A stretch of DNA of 5,789 nucleotides from an uncultured Lachnospiraceae bacterium. GTDB taxonomy: Bacteria; Bacillota; Clostridia; Lachnospirales; Lachnospiraceae. The stretch covers positions 1-5,789 of the forward strand of contig CAMWNY010000182.1 in the NCBI GenBank assembly GCA_947175775.1, written 5' to 3'. Position numbers and translations under genes: made by a program. The notes below the pieces were generated by a model. The model searched no databases. It saw nothing but the letters and a program-made list of their open reading frames with translations, and was not told the origin of the DNA. This document shows, one piece after another, positions 5,168 through 5,789 of the stretch. Numbering within the stretch: position 1 is the first letter of the stretch; each line of letters starts with the position of its first letter.

Positions 5168-5789
5168 ATGCGGCTGATTAGGCGGATTGTGAATATGGCA
5201 GTGATGATGACCGTTAAGCTGATGTTTATTGCAATGGGGGTTGTGATTTGTATGCCGGTCTTTTTGGTCGTGACGGGCTCTGTGATGGGCAGCACGGATT
5301 TGCAGGAGTGTCTTGCGCCCGTGTTTTTGGAGGGGCAGGGTTTTGTCACATGGAAACTGATTCCGCAGTATCCGACGCTGGAGCATTACAAACGGCTGTT
5401 AATCGAAACGCCGCAGTTTTTTATCCTGTTTTGGAACAGTATCAAAATCACGCTGTTCATTCTTGTGGGGCAGCTTGCCGTAGGAGTGCCTGCGGCGTGG
5501 GCATTTGCCGTGTATGATGTGCGGGGCAAAAATGCACTGTTTTTGGTTTATGTGGTGTTAATGCTTCTGCCGTTTCAGGTGACGATGCTGTCAAGTTATA
5601 TTATTTTGAATAAGCTGTCGCTGCTTGATACGCATTGGGCGGTGATTTTGCCTGCGGTGTTTAGCACGTTTCCCATATTCGTGACGTACGGCGGATTTCG
5701 GGCGATACCGAAGGCGCTGATTGAGGCGGCGCGCATTGACGGGGCGGGGGAGTTTTACATTTTTACGAGGGTTGGACTGGGGCTTGGAA
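5168..5789 (+). CDS. ABC transporter permease, MalG-like, 3' end cut by window edge
   Basis: This is the second membrane subunit of the same importer. It is open from ATG 5168 for 207 codons to the window edge. GGAGG at 5159-5163 precedes the ATG by 4 nt, and the gene lies 39 nt after the first permease gene. Seen: a first membrane helix at about 12-37, an extracytoplasmic segment with PQYPTLEHYKRLL (the usual 'P.PTLenY..ll' of this family), FWNSIKITL, helices at about 89-116 and 122-145, the LPFQVTMLSSYIIL and LLDTHWAVILP motifs typical of carbohydrate MalG-type subunits, and the EAA loop starting at Glu186 (IEAARIDGAGEFYIF). The Pro normally closing the EAA loop appears as Gly (codon 5780-5782). 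The C-terminal membrane part of about 70-80 residues lies beyond the window. The family call is secure; the substrate is inferred to be a sugar or oligosaccharide only by resemblance. Confidence 0.95.
   Translation, partial: MRLIRRIVNMAVMMTVKLMFIAMGVVICMPVFLVVTGSVMGSTDLQECLAPVFLEGQGFVTWKLIPQYPTLEHYKRLLIETPQFFILFWNSIKITLFILVGQLAVGVPAAWAFAVYDVRGKNALFLVYVVLMLLPFQVTMLSSYIILNKLSLLDTHWAVILPAVFSTFPIFVTYGGFRAIPKALIEAARIDGAGEFYIFTRVGLGLG

Noticed and set aside
5248..5517. Plus-strand frame of 89 codons overlapping the second permease
   Set aside because: It is out of frame with the permease, which has a good ribosome site and all family motifs; the alternative product is Cys/Gly/Ala-rich noise.
1..5789. 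CRISPR arrays, tRNA or rRNA genes, transposase genes, attachment sites
   Set aside because: I saw no regularly spaced repeats, no tRNA-like cloverleaf, no transposase or integrase motifs and no flanking direct duplications.

Overview
The window most likely comes from a Gram-positive anaerobe of the Clostridia, probably a Lachnospiraceae-type gut bacterium. This rests on strong AGGAGG-type ribosome binding sites, a lipoprotein-type solute-binding protein, mid-range GC content and the style of the two-component and transporter proteins. It is inferred from the sequence alone and the species cannot be named.

Layout. Two divergent transcription units flank one regulatory region at about 1516-1820. 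To the left, on the minus strand, lies an OmpR/PhoB-type response regulator (832-1515), then a HisKA-type sensor histidine kinase whose 3' half runs off the window (1-803). To the right, on the plus strand, lie an 803-residue lipoprotein joining an N-terminal beta-propeller-like region to a C-terminal extracellular solute-binding domain (1821-4232), a compact MalF-type permease (4370-5128), and a MalG-type permease cut by the window end (5168-5789). No transport ATPase is present in the window.

Regulation. The divergent region carries a striking mirrored structure. Two 24-bp arms in inverted orientation match at 22 of 24 positions, and each is built of two TCTCTAAA-type half-sites 11 bp apart. 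On the outward side of each arm sits an extended -10 element, TGC-TATACT leftward and TGC-TAAGAT rightward. This is what one expects if the response regulator binds both -35 regions and switches on its own operon and the transporter operon together. A stem-loop follows at the presumed 5' end of the transporter mRNA. Two further stem-loops lie between the binding-protein gene and the permease genes, where they could set a high binding-protein to permease ratio.

Working model (inference). The locus is a self-contained sense-and-import module: a membrane kinase detects an extracellular cue, the regulator activates both operons, and the lipoprotein plus two permeases import a solute that is probably a carbohydrate. 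The least ordinary parts are the propeller-solute-binding fusion, the permease with a shortened extracytoplasmic loop, and the tightly mirrored promoters. Everything else looks like recognisable family biology.
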